DNA from: Dorea sp.
GTDB taxonomy: Bacteria > Bacillota_A > Clostridia > Lachnospirales > Lachnospiraceae
Direction: 5' to 3'
Length of the DNA stretch: 29,263 nucleotides
Assembly (NCBI GenBank): GCA_016295505.1
Contig: JAEDLC010000010.1
Span: forward strand, 1-29,263
Shown here: positions 22,439 through 29,263 of the stretch, one piece after another
How positions within the stretch are numbered: the stretch's first letter is position 1
How the letters are laid out: each line of letters opens with the position of its first letter
Translations under genes and position numbers: made by a program
The notes under the pieces: model-generated
The model's input: only the letters and a program-made list of their open reading frames with translations
Databases searched by the model: none
What the model was told of the DNA's origin: nothing

Positions 22439-23791
22439 TTACATCTTAACTTCAACTGTGATCCCCTGAAAAAACAGGGTCAGTATCTCTATATAAGTTT
22501 TCCCGTTTTTTGCCATTTCATTTGCTCCGTTCTGGCTCATTCCGATTCCGTGCCCATACCCGCCTCCTCTGATCTTATATACATCTTCGTTCTTTTCGAT
22601 TGTAAAAAATGCGCTCGGAAGCAGCGTCTGGCCGGGTACTTTTGTACCATCCTGTTTGATGATCTCATATCCACTTCCGCCAAGTGCCCTTCGGATCTTA
22701 TTTTCTGTATCTACTGTTACACTCCCTTTATCACCCACTGCACAGATCTGGAGCACAATATTCCCGGCTCCTGTTCTTGTCACTTCTATACTTTTCAGTT
22801 TTCCAATGTCCTTCCCCGTATAAAAACCGATCAGTCCGGACAACACTTCTTCCGGAATGTCTGCTTCCCACCGGTACCATGGAAGGTCCTTTTCATAATC
22901 GCCGTTTTCTCCTCTTACTTCAACCGACTTCAGATATTGATTTGCTTCACTGACCGGTGTCCCCCATGCCCGGACATCCGTAGTGACACCACAGGAGGTT
23001 GAATAATAATACGCCGTTACTACCTGTCCGTGATAACAGAGTACCTGACCGGCCGTCTCTGAGACCGCCTGATCTGTCATCTCCTGCGGAAGACTGTTTC
23101 CATATACCTGATAATCTGTGCTGTCATTCACATGTGCTTCATATTCCGGATATGCATAGCTTTCCATCTGCTGCCATGCATAACTCCTTGCACACACCGC
23201 CTGAGCCTTTAATGCTTCCAGTTCATAAGAAGCCGGCATCTCGCTTGGAACTACTCTGCACAGATATGTTTCTACCGGAAGCTCATTGATGACCACGATT
23301 CCCTCCGGAGTCGTCCGAAGTTCCAGCACTCCCGCATAGGATGGATGTCCGCAGGCCCTCGTAATTCCCGTTACTGTAACTTCTCCTCCATCTCTGGCCT
23401 TTATCCGGACGATGCCGTCCTGAAACCATGTACTATCCGGCAGGAACTGAACCGTCTCCCCTTCCGCAGTTTCCAGTACCGTTTCACCTGCACAGATCTC
23501 CATGCCGCCTGCAGCACATACTTCTACCGAAGAATGTACCTCCTGCTTATACCCATCCGTCATGATCAGCACCCGAATAACTGAAGAGTCCTGTCCTGTT
23601 TCTTCCTGCGATGCTGTATTCCCATCCTGAATATCTGTCTCGTATTTCCGGTTGTTCTGATCCTGCTTTGCATATACTGCTGACAACAGACCGCAGACGA
23701 TCAGAAGCATGATCAAAAGGGACATCCCAAGGTAAGACATCCGTTTCAATTCTTCATTTCTCAACGCTTTATTTTTTCTGTTTCTGCTCAC
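22439..23791 (-). CDS. spoIID: SpoIID/LytB-domain sporulation protein (peptidoglycan lytic transglycosylase)
   Basis: SpoIID cuts glycan strands during engulfment of the forespore, with SpoIIP and SpoIIM. After a short basic cytoplasmic stretch, a transmembrane helix (SLLIMLLIVCGLLSAVYA) anchors the protein. The SpoIID domain follows: VINELPVETYLCRVVPSEMP with the catalytic-type Glu, EALKAQAVCARSYAW, and a C-terminal GGGYGHGIGMSQNGANEMA block. The frame is open to a TTG at 23839, but that codon has no Shine-Dalgarno and lies between the promoter -10 and -35. I choose GTG 23791 (450 aa), with AAGAGG at 23808-23803 and a sigma-E-like promoter placed correctly upstream. The ATG of MSYLGM is a third option. 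A paralogous SpoIID-like amidase enhancer (LytB) is possible. Confidence 0.88.
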   Translation of the reverse strand: MSRNRKNKALRNEELKRMSYLGMSLLIMLLIVCGLLSAVYAKQDQNNRKYETDIQDGNTASQEETGQDSSVIRVLIMTDGYKQEVHSSVEVCAAGGMEICAGETVLETAEGETVQFLPDSTWFQDGIVRIKARDGGEVTVTGITRACGHPSYAGVLELRTTPEGIVVINELPVETYLCRVVPSEMPASYELEALKAQAVCARSYAWQQMESYAYPEYEAHVNDSTDYQVYGNSLPQEMTDQAVSETAGQVLCYHGQVVTAYYYSTSCGVTTDVRAWGTPVSEANQYLKSVEVRGENGDYEKDLPWYRWEADIPEEVLSGLIGFYTGKDIGKLKSIEVTRTGAGNIVLQICAVGDKGSVTVDTENKIRRALGGSGYEIIKQDGTKVPGQTLLPSAFFTIEKNEDVYKIRGGGYGHGIGMSQNGANEMAKNGKTYIEILTLFFQGITVEVKM

Positions 23792-23825
23792 TTGCCATGT
23801 AACCTCTTGTCCCAGGTCTTTCTCT

Positions 23826-23855
23826 AATGTATGCTTCAATATGTTCTTCTATGAA
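23826..23855 (-). promoter_or_regulatory. Sigma-E-like sporulation promoter of spoIID
   Basis: The minus strand has CATACATT (23833-23826), an exact fit to the sigma-E -10 CATACANT. A TTCATAG -35-like element (23855-23849) is separated by about 14-15 nt. Initiation would fall near 23818, downstream of the TTG at 23839, which supports the GTG start. spoIID is a classical mother-cell sigma-E gene in Bacillus and Clostridia. Confidence 0.6.
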
Positions 23856-23870
23856 CTCGTTTTATACTGC

Positions 23871-23899
23871 AAAAAAGGCAGCCACGCACGGCTGCCCTT
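23871..23899 (-). terminator. Intrinsic terminator after the 6S RNA gene
   Basis: On the minus strand GGCAGCC (23896-23890) pairs perfectly with GGCTGCC (23883-23877) around a 6-nt loop and is followed by six T (23876-23871). It separates the 6S RNA transcript, and any pckA read-through, from spoIID. Confidence 0.9.
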
Positions 23900-23909
23900 T
23901 ATCATTTGC

Positions 23910-24092
23910 ATATCCCCAAAATGCCGGTTTCTGTATTTTGACTCCTAGCCACAGCTAGGTGGGTGTCCGCATCTGCTTTTTTGTCTTCCCCTGCATGATC
24001 GGGGGCCTGACATATTACAGAGATGTAGGAGTCCCGTTTAAAGTATTGTAGGTTCAAAATTACAGAAGTTATCGCACATCCCAGGTTTTGAC
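23910..24092 (-). ncRNA. ssrS: 6S RNA (RNA polymerase-binding regulatory RNA)
   Basis: No protein frame lies here, yet the strand has its own promoter and terminator and folds into a long rod. Outer stem: CCTGGGATGT (24085-24076) pairs with GCATTTTGGGG (23924-23914) with one bulge. Next, TTCTGTAATTTTGA pairs with TCAAAATACAGAA with one bulge. An open 5' strand of about 20 nt (CCTACAATACTTTAAACGG) follows, like the central bubble of 6S RNA, while the 3' side can form the CCTAGC/GCTAGG hairpin. The distal arm is closed by CATCT/AGATG, TGTC/GACA and CCCC/GGGG pairs. Length is about 180 nt. 6S RNA mimics an open promoter and binds housekeeping RNA polymerase in stationary phase. Identity rests on fold and resemblance; mature ends are estimated. 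Confidence 0.82.
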
Positions 24093-24099
24093 TAAAATT

Positions 24100-24128
24100 A
24101 TTATAACCTATTTACGTACATTTTACAA
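24100..24128 (-). promoter_or_regulatory. Sigma-A promoter of the 6S RNA gene
   Basis: Minus-strand TTGTAA (24128-24123), a 17-nt spacer and a perfect TATAAT (24105-24100). Initiation is predicted near 24092, just before the outer stem of the 6S fold. The -35 box lies about 18 nt after the pckA stop, and no convincing terminator is seen between them. Confidence 0.75.
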
Positions 24129-24145
24129 CTCATAAAAGCGTTTTT

Positions 24146-25750
24146 TTATAACTGTGGACCAGCAGAAACTAATGCTTTTCCGGCTTCATTTCCTTCGTAT
24201 TTTGCAAAGTTCTTGATGAATCTTCCCGCAAGGTCTTTTGCCTTCTCTTCCCACTGTGCAGCATCTGCATAAGTATCGCGAGGATCCAGAATTGCAGGAT
24301 CAACGCCCGGAAGCTCTGTAGGTACTTCAAAATCAAAGTATGGAATCTTCTTTGTAGGTGCATTCAGGATATCTCCATTCAGGATTGCATCGATGATTCC
24401 ACGGGTATCCTTGATAGAGATACGTTTTCCTGTGCCATTCCATCCTGTATTAACAAGGTATGCTTTTGCACCACTCTTTTCCATTCTCTTAACAAGCTCT
24501 TCTGCATATTTTGTAGGATGCAGTTCCAGGAATGCCTGTCCGAAGCAAGCAGAGAAAGTAGGTGTCGGCTCTGTGATTCCACGCTCTGTTCCTGCAAGCT
24601 TTGCTGTAAATCCTGACAGGAAGTAATACTGTGTCTGCTCTGGTGTCAGTACAGATACCGGTGGAAGTACTCCGAAAGCGTCTGCGGACAGGAAGATTAC
24701 ATTCTGAGCAGCCGGAGCGGAAGATACCGGACGTACAATCTTTTCAATATGATCAATCGGGTAAGAAACACGTGTATTTTCTGTTACGCTCTTGTCTGCA
24801 AAGTCAATCTTTCCGTCAGCGTCAAGTGTTACGTTCTCAAGAAGCGCATTACGTCTGATCGCATTGTAGATATCCGGTTCAGATTCTTTGTCCAGGTTAA
24901 TTACTTTTGCGTAGCATCCACCTTCAAAGTTAAATACTCCATTGTCATCCCATCCGTGCTCATCATCACCGATCAGAAGACGCTTTGGATCTGTGGAAAG
25001 TGTTGTCTTACCGGTTCCTGACAGACCGAAGAAGATTGCTGTGTTCTCTCCGTTCATATCTGTATTTGCTGAACAGTGCATAGATGCAATTCCCTTCAGT
25101 GGAAGGTAATAGTTCATCATGGAGAACATACCTTTCTTCATCTCTCCGCCGTACCATGTATTAATGATAACCTGTTCACGACTTGTGATATTGAACACAA
25201 CTGCAGTCTCTGAATTCAGTCCTAATTCTTTATAATTTTCAACTTTTGCTTTTGAAGCATTATAAACAACAAAATCTGGCTCAAAACTCTCAAGTTCTTC
25301 TGCGGTAGGCATAATGAACATGTTCTCAACAAAATGAGCCTGCCATGCAACTTCCATGATGAAACGGATCGCCATACGTGTATCCTTATTCGCTCCACAG
25401 AAAGCATCTACTACATAAAGCTTCTTATCGCAAAGCTCTTTTACTGCAATATCCTTTACTGCTGCCCATGTCTCTTCAGAAGCCGGATGGTTATCGTTCT
25501 TGTACTCATCAGAAGTCCACCATACAGTATCTTTGGAGTTTTCATCCATAACGATGAATTTATCTTTTGGAGAACGTCCGGTATATACGCCTGTCATTAC
25601 GTTCACTGCTCCAAGCTCGCTGACCTGTCCTTTTTCAAATCCTTCAAGACCTGCCTGTGTCTCTTCCTCAAATAATAATTCATAAGAAGGGTTGTGTACA
25701 ATCTCTGTAGTTCCTGAAATGCCGTACTTACTTAAATCGATTTTCGCCAT
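24146..25750 (-). CDS. pckA: Phosphoenolpyruvate carboxykinase (ATP) PckA
   Basis: Interconverts oxaloacetate + ATP with PEP + CO2 + ADP. In gut anaerobes it often runs toward oxaloacetate as well as in gluconeogenesis. The 534-aa length fits the ATP-type family. Visible elements are TGVYTGRSPKDKF at 53-65, the kinase-1a P-loop GLSGTGKTT at 242-250, the metal-binding GDDEHGW at 261-267, NFEGGCYAK, and the adenine-binding region with TRVSYPIDHI. AGAGG lies about 10 nt before the ATG. It has its own promoter with a leader of about 79 nt and an upstream palindrome. The 6S RNA gene follows. Confidence 0.97.
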   Translation of the reverse strand: MAKIDLSKYGISGTTEIVHNPSYELLFEEETQAGLEGFEKGQVSELGAVNVMTGVYTGRSPKDKFIVMDENSKDTVWWTSDEYKNDNHPASEETWAAVKDIAVKELCDKKLYVVDAFCGANKDTRMAIRFIMEVAWQAHFVENMFIMPTAEELESFEPDFVVYNASKAKVENYKELGLNSETAVVFNITSREQVIINTWYGGEMKKGMFSMMNYYLPLKGIASMHCSANTDMNGENTAIFFGLSGTGKTTLSTDPKRLLIGDDEHGWDDNGVFNFEGGCYAKVINLDKESEPDIYNAIRRNALLENVTLDADGKIDFADKSVTENTRVSYPIDHIEKIVRPVSSAPAAQNVIFLSADAFGVLPPVSVLTPEQTQYYFLSGFTAKLAGTERGITEPTPTFSACFGQAFLELHPTKYAEELVKRMEKSGAKAYLVNTGWNGTGKRISIKDTRGIIDAILNGDILNAPTKKIPYFDFEVPTELPGVDPAILDPRDTYADAAQWEEKAKDLAGRFIKNFAKYEGNEAGKALVSAGPQL

Positions 25751-25835
25751 CTTTGTTTAACCTCTTTTCTATAAATTTGAGCGTCGTCGGAGCTGTTCAT
25801 CCTATCCCATGTCCCGCAACAACGACATTTGTTCC

Positions 25836-25864
25836 ATTATCGCATTTTTCTACAAAAAAGTCAA
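25836..25864 (-). promoter_or_regulatory. Sigma-A promoter of pckA
   Basis: Minus-strand TTGACT (25864-25859), a 17-nt spacer and GATAAT (25841-25836), giving a predicted start near 25829. The leader to the ATG can form a 7-bp GTCGTTG/CGACGAC helix, but no known riboswitch is recognised in it. Confidence 0.75.
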
Positions 25865-25878
25865 CACTTTAACAATCT

Positions 25879-25890
25879 CTTTCGCGAAAG
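25879..25890. promoter_or_regulatory. 12-bp perfect palindrome upstream of the pckA promoter
   Basis: CTTTCGCGAAAG is self-complementary over 12 bp with a central CGCG. It ends 15 nt before the pckA -35 box, where an activator or repressor could bind. The half-sites are inverted relative to a CcpA cre site, so it is not a normal cre. Confidence 0.35.
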
Positions 25891-25950
25891 TTTATATCCT
25901 TTATTATTCATTTATTTTTCTCTTTTCCTAAAAATTCGTTTTCACTTTTA

Positions 25951-25990
25951 CAAAAAATGCAGGATTAATCGATTAATCCTGCATTTTTTG
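25951..25990. terminator. Perfect 40-bp palindromic terminator after thrC
   Basis: Bases 25951-25990 equal their own reverse complement, with centre ATCGAT, an inner GCAGGATTAAT arm and flanking A6/T6 runs. Either strand gives a GC-containing stem followed by TTTTTT. On the minus strand it lies about 44 nt after the thrC stop and ends the leuD-nhaC-thrC operon before the pckA promoter. Confidence 0.9.
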
Positions 25991-26033
25991 TTTTTCCAAT
26001 TATGAAATTTATTTATAATTAACATAAATATTC

Positions 26034-27521
26034 TTATATATTTAAAATCTTCTCCACTGTCTCGCGCATATTATCCTTCTCGCATTCCAGGGTATGCAGA
26101 ACATTTGCATTCAGAATATCCTGAATTGCCTGTGGCATCTCTACACCGGACACAGTCTCCAATACTTTCAAGAGATCCAGTTCATCCATATCTGCATACT
26201 TTTCATCGATTGCCGTCAGAACACTTTTTACAAACTTATACGGACTTGCAGTAGATGCAACCACACTCTTTTTGGAATCCAGTGAGTTTTCCTGATATTT
26301 CCCGCATACATAAGATGCCACCGCAGTGTGTGTATCGATCACATATCCGGTCTTATTGTATACTTCCCTGATATTCTGAGCACATTCTGCTTCCGTTGCA
26401 TATCCTGACACAAAATCATTCATTCGTGCCTTCATATCATCCGTTATCTCATATACACCTCTGCACTTCAGATCTTCCATCATCTGCTTTGTCTTCTGAT
26501 CATCTTCTCCTGATATCAGATAGATCAGACGTTCCAGATTGCTGGAGATGAGAATATCCATAGACGGAGAAGAAGTAAGTACGAACTCACGATTTCTGTC
26601 ATAAGTTCCGGTCTGGAAGAAATCAAACAGAACTTTATTCTCATTGGATGCACATACAAGCTTATCGATCGGCACTCCCATCTGCTTTGCATAATAGGCC
26701 GCAAGAATATTTCCGAAGTTTCCTGTCGGAACAACAACATTGATCTTCTCTCCTGGCTGAATCTCTTCATTTTCCAGAAGTTTTGCATATGCATATACGT
26801 AATATACGACCTGTGGAACAAGGCGTCCGATATTAATGGAATTAGCAGAAGAAAACTGATAACCATTATCTTCCAGCTTCTTCGCCAGCTCCGAATCTTC
26901 AAACATCGCTTTCACACCGCTCTGTGCATGATCAAAATTGCCATGGATTGCCACAACATCTACATTATTTCCCTTCTGAGTGACCATCTGGAGCTCCTGC
27001 ACTCTGCTGACACCGTTTTTCGGATAGAATACGATGATTCTGGTTCCTTCCACATCCGCAAATCCGGCGAGTGCAGCCTTGCCTGTATCTCCGGAGGTTG
27101 CAGTAAGGATCACAATCTTATTCTGCACCTGATTCTTCTTCGCAGATGTCGTCATGAGATGTGGCAGAATCGAAAGTGCCATATCCTTAAACGCAATCGT
27201 TGCACCATGGAATAATTCCAGATAATAGGTATTGTCTACTTTTACCAGTGGCGCAATCTCTTCTGTATCAAACTTACTGTCATATGCCCTGGTGATACAG
27301 TTTCTCAACTCTTCCTCCGTAAAATCTGTCAGAAACTGCTTCATTACGGTATATGCCGTCTCCTGGTACGTCATTCCCTTCAGTTCTTCCATAGAAACAT
27401 CCAGCACCGGAAGTTTTTCCGGAACAAAAAGTCCTCCGTCCGGAGCAAGTCCTTTTAAGATTGCTTCTGAAGCTGTCACTCTGAGATTGGAATTTCTTGT
27501 ACTTTTATAATGTAGATTCAT
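26034..27521 (-). CDS. thrC: Threonine synthase ThrC
   Basis: PLP-dependent conversion of O-phosphohomoserine to threonine. The 495-aa length fits the longer fungal/Gram-negative-like class found in Clostridia. An N-terminal YKSTRNSNLRVTASEAILKG segment and LAPDGGLFVPE are typical of this class. HGATIAFKDMALSILP contains the PLP lysine (Lys112), TATSGDTGKAALAGF the phosphate-binding loop, and VPTGNFGNILAAYYAK a further conserved block. The gene is 26 nt after nhaC with a GGAAGG Shine-Dalgarno. A perfect palindromic terminator follows. Confidence 0.96.
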   Translation of the reverse strand: MNLHYKSTRNSNLRVTASEAILKGLAPDGGLFVPEKLPVLDVSMEELKGMTYQETAYTVMKQFLTDFTEEELRNCITRAYDSKFDTEEIAPLVKVDNTYYLELFHGATIAFKDMALSILPHLMTTSAKKNQVQNKIVILTATSGDTGKAALAGFADVEGTRIIVFYPKNGVSRVQELQMVTQKGNNVDVVAIHGNFDHAQSGVKAMFEDSELAKKLEDNGYQFSSANSINIGRLVPQVVYYVYAYAKLLENEEIQPGEKINVVVPTGNFGNILAAYYAKQMGVPIDKLVCASNENKVLFDFFQTGTYDRNREFVLTSSPSMDILISSNLERLIYLISGEDDQKTKQMMEDLKCRGVYEITDDMKARMNDFVSGYATEAECAQNIREVYNKTGYVIDTHTAVASYVCGKYQENSLDSKKSVVASTASPYKFVKSVLTAIDEKYADMDELDLLKVLETVSGVEMPQAIQDILNANVLHTLECEKDNMRETVEKILNI

Positions 27522-27547
27522 TCTCTTTTCTTCCTTCCATACTTACT

Positions 27548-28825
27548 TTAATCTGCTTTTCGAAACAGAATGAAAAGCACGGCACTGATCGCCATCAACA
27601 CAGGATAGAACAGATACGGCATAATCTGAAACGGAGTAAGTCCGGTAAGACCCGCCGCTGACAGAAGCTGTGCTCCATATGGAATCAGCCCCTGCCCCAC
27701 CGATGTGAAGATATCCAGCAAAGATGCAGATCGTCTCGGAGACACATGAAATTCTTCACTGATCTCCTTTGCGATCGGTCCTGTCATAACGATTGCAACC
27801 GTATTGTTTGCTGTACACATATCTACAAGAAGTGACAGACCTGCAATTCCGATCTCAGCTCCGCGCTGTCCTTTGATTCTCGTTTTTATCATATTCAGAA
27901 TAAAGCGAATTCCCCCATATTCCTTTACCAGTGACACAATACATGCCACGATCATAGATATCACCGTAATATCATACATCCCGGTCACACCGTTTCCTAC
28001 TGCAGAGAACATCTCTCCCAGCGCAAGGCTTCCGGTCGCAACTCCAATAACCAGCGACAGCACTGTACCTCCGATCAGCACCAGAAACACATTGATTCCG
28101 ATCAGTGCACCTGCAAGAACGACAAGATACGGGATGACCCTCAGAACATTATATGTAAGTTCTTCATTTAATTCGCATTCTCCATGCATTGTCAGTACAA
28201 AAAACAGCACCATAGTGATCAACGCTGCAGGGAGCACGATCAGAAAGTTCTCTCTGAACTTATCCCGCATTTCACATCCCTGTGTCTTGACCGCCGCGAT
28301 CGTCGTATCTGAGATCATGGACAGATTATCTCCAAACATCGCGCCGCATACAACCGCTCCTATACAGATTGCCAGGGCAAATCCGGTCTTTTCACTGATA
28401 CCGACTGCAATCGGAGCCAGTGCTGCGATCGTTCCCATAGATGTCCCCATGGAAACGGAGATAAAGCATCCGATCACAAACAGTCCCACTACTGCAATCC
28501 CTGCCGGAAGAACAGAAAGTCCCAGATTGACTGTACTTTCAACTCCGCCTGCTGCTGTGACTGCTCCGGAAAATGCACCGGCGCACAGATAGATCAGACA
28601 CATCGTAATGATATTATCATCTCCGACTCCCTGTGCTGCAATCCTGATCTTATCATTAAAACTCAGCTCACGGTTCTGCAAAAAGGCAATGAACAATGCA
28701 ATCAAAAATGCTACAATTGCAGGCATCGCATAAAAATCCCCCGTCACGATGCCTGAGCCCAAAAATATTACCAGGAAAACTCCGATCGGCAGCAATGCTG
28801 CCGCGTTACCTCTCTCTTGACCCAT
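27548..28825 (-). CDS. NhaC-family Na+/H+ antiporter-like transporter
   Basis: A 425-aa polytopic membrane protein, with about ten or more hydrophobic helices, of the NhaC/ion-transporter superfamily. Characteristic stretches are VGDDNIITMCLIYLCAGAF, SMGTSMGTIAALAPIA, VCGAMFGDNLSMISDTTIAA, GLSLLVDMCTANNTVAIVM and DIFTSVGQGLIPYGAQLL. The GDN-x-SxIS-DTT region is the usual ion-binding segment. GAGGTG lies 5 nt before the ATG, and only 15 nt separate it from leuD. The position between leucine and threonine biosynthesis genes suggests transport of an amino or organic acid rather than pure pH homeostasis, but this is inferred from context only. Confidence 0.88.
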   Translation of the reverse strand: MGQERGNAAALLPIGVFLVIFLGSGIVTGDFYAMPAIVAFLIALFIAFLQNRELSFNDKIRIAAQGVGDDNIITMCLIYLCAGAFSGAVTAAGGVESTVNLGLSVLPAGIAVVGLFVIGCFISVSMGTSMGTIAALAPIAVGISEKTGFALAICIGAVVCGAMFGDNLSMISDTTIAAVKTQGCEMRDKFRENFLIVLPAALITMVLFFVLTMHGECELNEELTYNVLRVIPYLVVLAGALIGINVFLVLIGGTVLSLVIGVATGSLALGEMFSAVGNGVTGMYDITVISMIVACIVSLVKEYGGIRFILNMIKTRIKGQRGAEIGIAGLSLLVDMCTANNTVAIVMTGPIAKEISEEFHVSPRRSASLLDIFTSVGQGLIPYGAQLLSAAGLTGLTPFQIMPYLFYPVLMAISAVLFILFRKAD

Positions 28826-28840
28826 TCCAACACCTCTTAT

Positions 28841-29263
28841 TTACTTTTTCTTACTGTTTGTATACTTTACAAGGCCTCCCGCCGCAATCAGCTTCTGCAT
28901 GAATTCCGGGAACGGCTGTCCCTGGTATTCGGTGCCTTTGGTTCTATCAAAGATTTTTCCGTTGTCAAAATCAATCTCCACCTCATCCCCGGCTTCAATC
29001 TCTTTTGCGGCTTCCGGACACTCTATGATCGGAAGTCCGATATTGATTGCATTTCTATAGAAGATTCTTGCGAATGTCTCAGCAATCACGCAGCTGACAC
29101 CGGCAGTCTTAAGACAAAGCGGCGCATGTTCTCTGGAAGACCCGCATCCAAAGTTCTTATTTGCCACAATGATATCCCCCGGCTGAACCTTGTGAACGAA
29201 TTCCGGATCAATGTCTGCCATAGCATGACTTGCAAGTTCCTGCGGATCAAAAGAATTCAGATA
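28841..29263 (-). CDS. leuD: 3-isopropylmalate dehydratase small subunit LeuD, N-terminus cut by the right window edge
   Basis: Small subunit of the isopropylmalate isomerase of leucine synthesis, partner of the Fe-S subunit LeuC. The swivel-domain signature FGCGSSREHAPLCLK is present, with ETFARIFYRNAINIGLPI after it. The frame is open to base 29263: 14 residues ahead of the internal Met at 29221 read YLNSFDPQELASHA, as in intact LeuD, so that Met is not the start and about 20 residues lie outside the window. The C-terminus ends with a Lys-rich tail. nhaC follows after 15 nt. A close homaconitase-type small subunit is the alternative. Confidence 0.93.
   Translation of the reverse strand, partial: YLNSFDPQELASHAMADIDPEFVHKVQPGDIIVANKNFGCGSSREHAPLCLKTAGVSCVIAETFARIFYRNAINIGLPIIECPEAAKEIEAGDEVEIDFDNGKIFDRTKGTEYQGQPFPEFMQKLIAAGGLVKYTNSKKK

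Noticed and set aside
24118..24150. AAAAAAACGCTTTTAT region after the pckA stop as a terminator
   Set aside because: Only a short A-T hairpin can form, with no GC stem before a T tract, so it is not a convincing intrinsic terminator.
25879..25890. CcpA catabolite-responsive element upstream of pckA
   Set aside because: A cre needs AAAGCG/CGCTTT-type half-sites; this palindrome has the opposite order (CTTTCG/CGAAAG).
27804..28592. 262-codon plus-strand open frame opposite the NhaC-family gene
   Set aside because: Ser/Thr/Pro-rich reverse reading of hydrophobic codons, with no plausible Shine-Dalgarno or domain.
1..29263. CRISPR arrays, insertion sequences, prophage genes, tRNA or rRNA genes
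   Set aside because: I found no regularly spaced repeats, transposase or integrase frames, terminal inverted repeats, or tRNA/rRNA-like sequences; gene content and spacing look like stable chromosome.

Overview
The window looks like chromosomal DNA of an anaerobic, endospore-forming Clostridia, most probably a Lachnospiraceae (Blautia/Dorea/Ruminococcus-like). The pointers are a complete-looking anaerobic (cbi-type) cobalamin operon, ATP-dependent PEP carboxykinase, a sporulation gene (spoIID) behind a sigma-E-like promoter, a Firmicutes T-box leader and a Gram-positive-style 6S RNA locus. The species is inferred from family content only. Almost everything reads on the minus strand; the one plus-strand gene is an M24 aminopeptidase.

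Region 1 (1-13033, minus) is one long, tightly coupled B12 operon. In transcription order it runs cbiD, cbiL, cbiF, cbiG, cbiH, a cbiJ-cbiE-cbiT fusion, cbiA, cobT, cobU, cobS, a short degenerate CobU-like gene, an alpha-ribazole-phosphatase-like gene, cbiB and a cobD that runs off the left edge. Most junctions are 4-nt ATGA-type overlaps. Together the genes cover ring methylation and contraction, a,c-amidation, the aminopropanol arm and nucleotide-loop assembly. Cobalt chelatase, cbiC and cbiP are not in the window and may lie beyond cobD. A near-consensus sigma-A promoter sits about 50 nt before cbiD, and I find no cobalamin riboswitch in the leader.

Region 2 (13034-14442) is a divergent intergenic region with back-to-back promoters, followed by plus-strand pepP and a terminator that can work in both directions and faces sodC.

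Region 3 (14444-21527, minus) is a phenylalanine T-box operon: promoter, T-box leader with a UUC specifier, pheS, pheT, sppA, an RDD membrane protein, queA and a SodC-like protein. Short gaps or overlaps suggest co-transcription.

Region 4 (21540-25890, minus) holds yihY/BrkB, spoIID with a sigma-E-like promoter, a 6S RNA gene with its own promoter and terminator, and pckA with a strong promoter and an upstream 12-bp palindrome.

Region 5 (25951-29263, minus) is an apparent leuD-nhaC-thrC operon ending in a 40-bp perfect palindromic terminator. leuD is cut by the right edge.

The most unusual items are two CobU homologues in one operon whose conserved motifs are lost in a complementary pattern, a 170-nt out-of-frame overlap between the phosphatase and cbiB, a B12 operon without a recognisable riboswitch, and a signal-less SodC-like protein with intact metal ligands but no active-site arginine.
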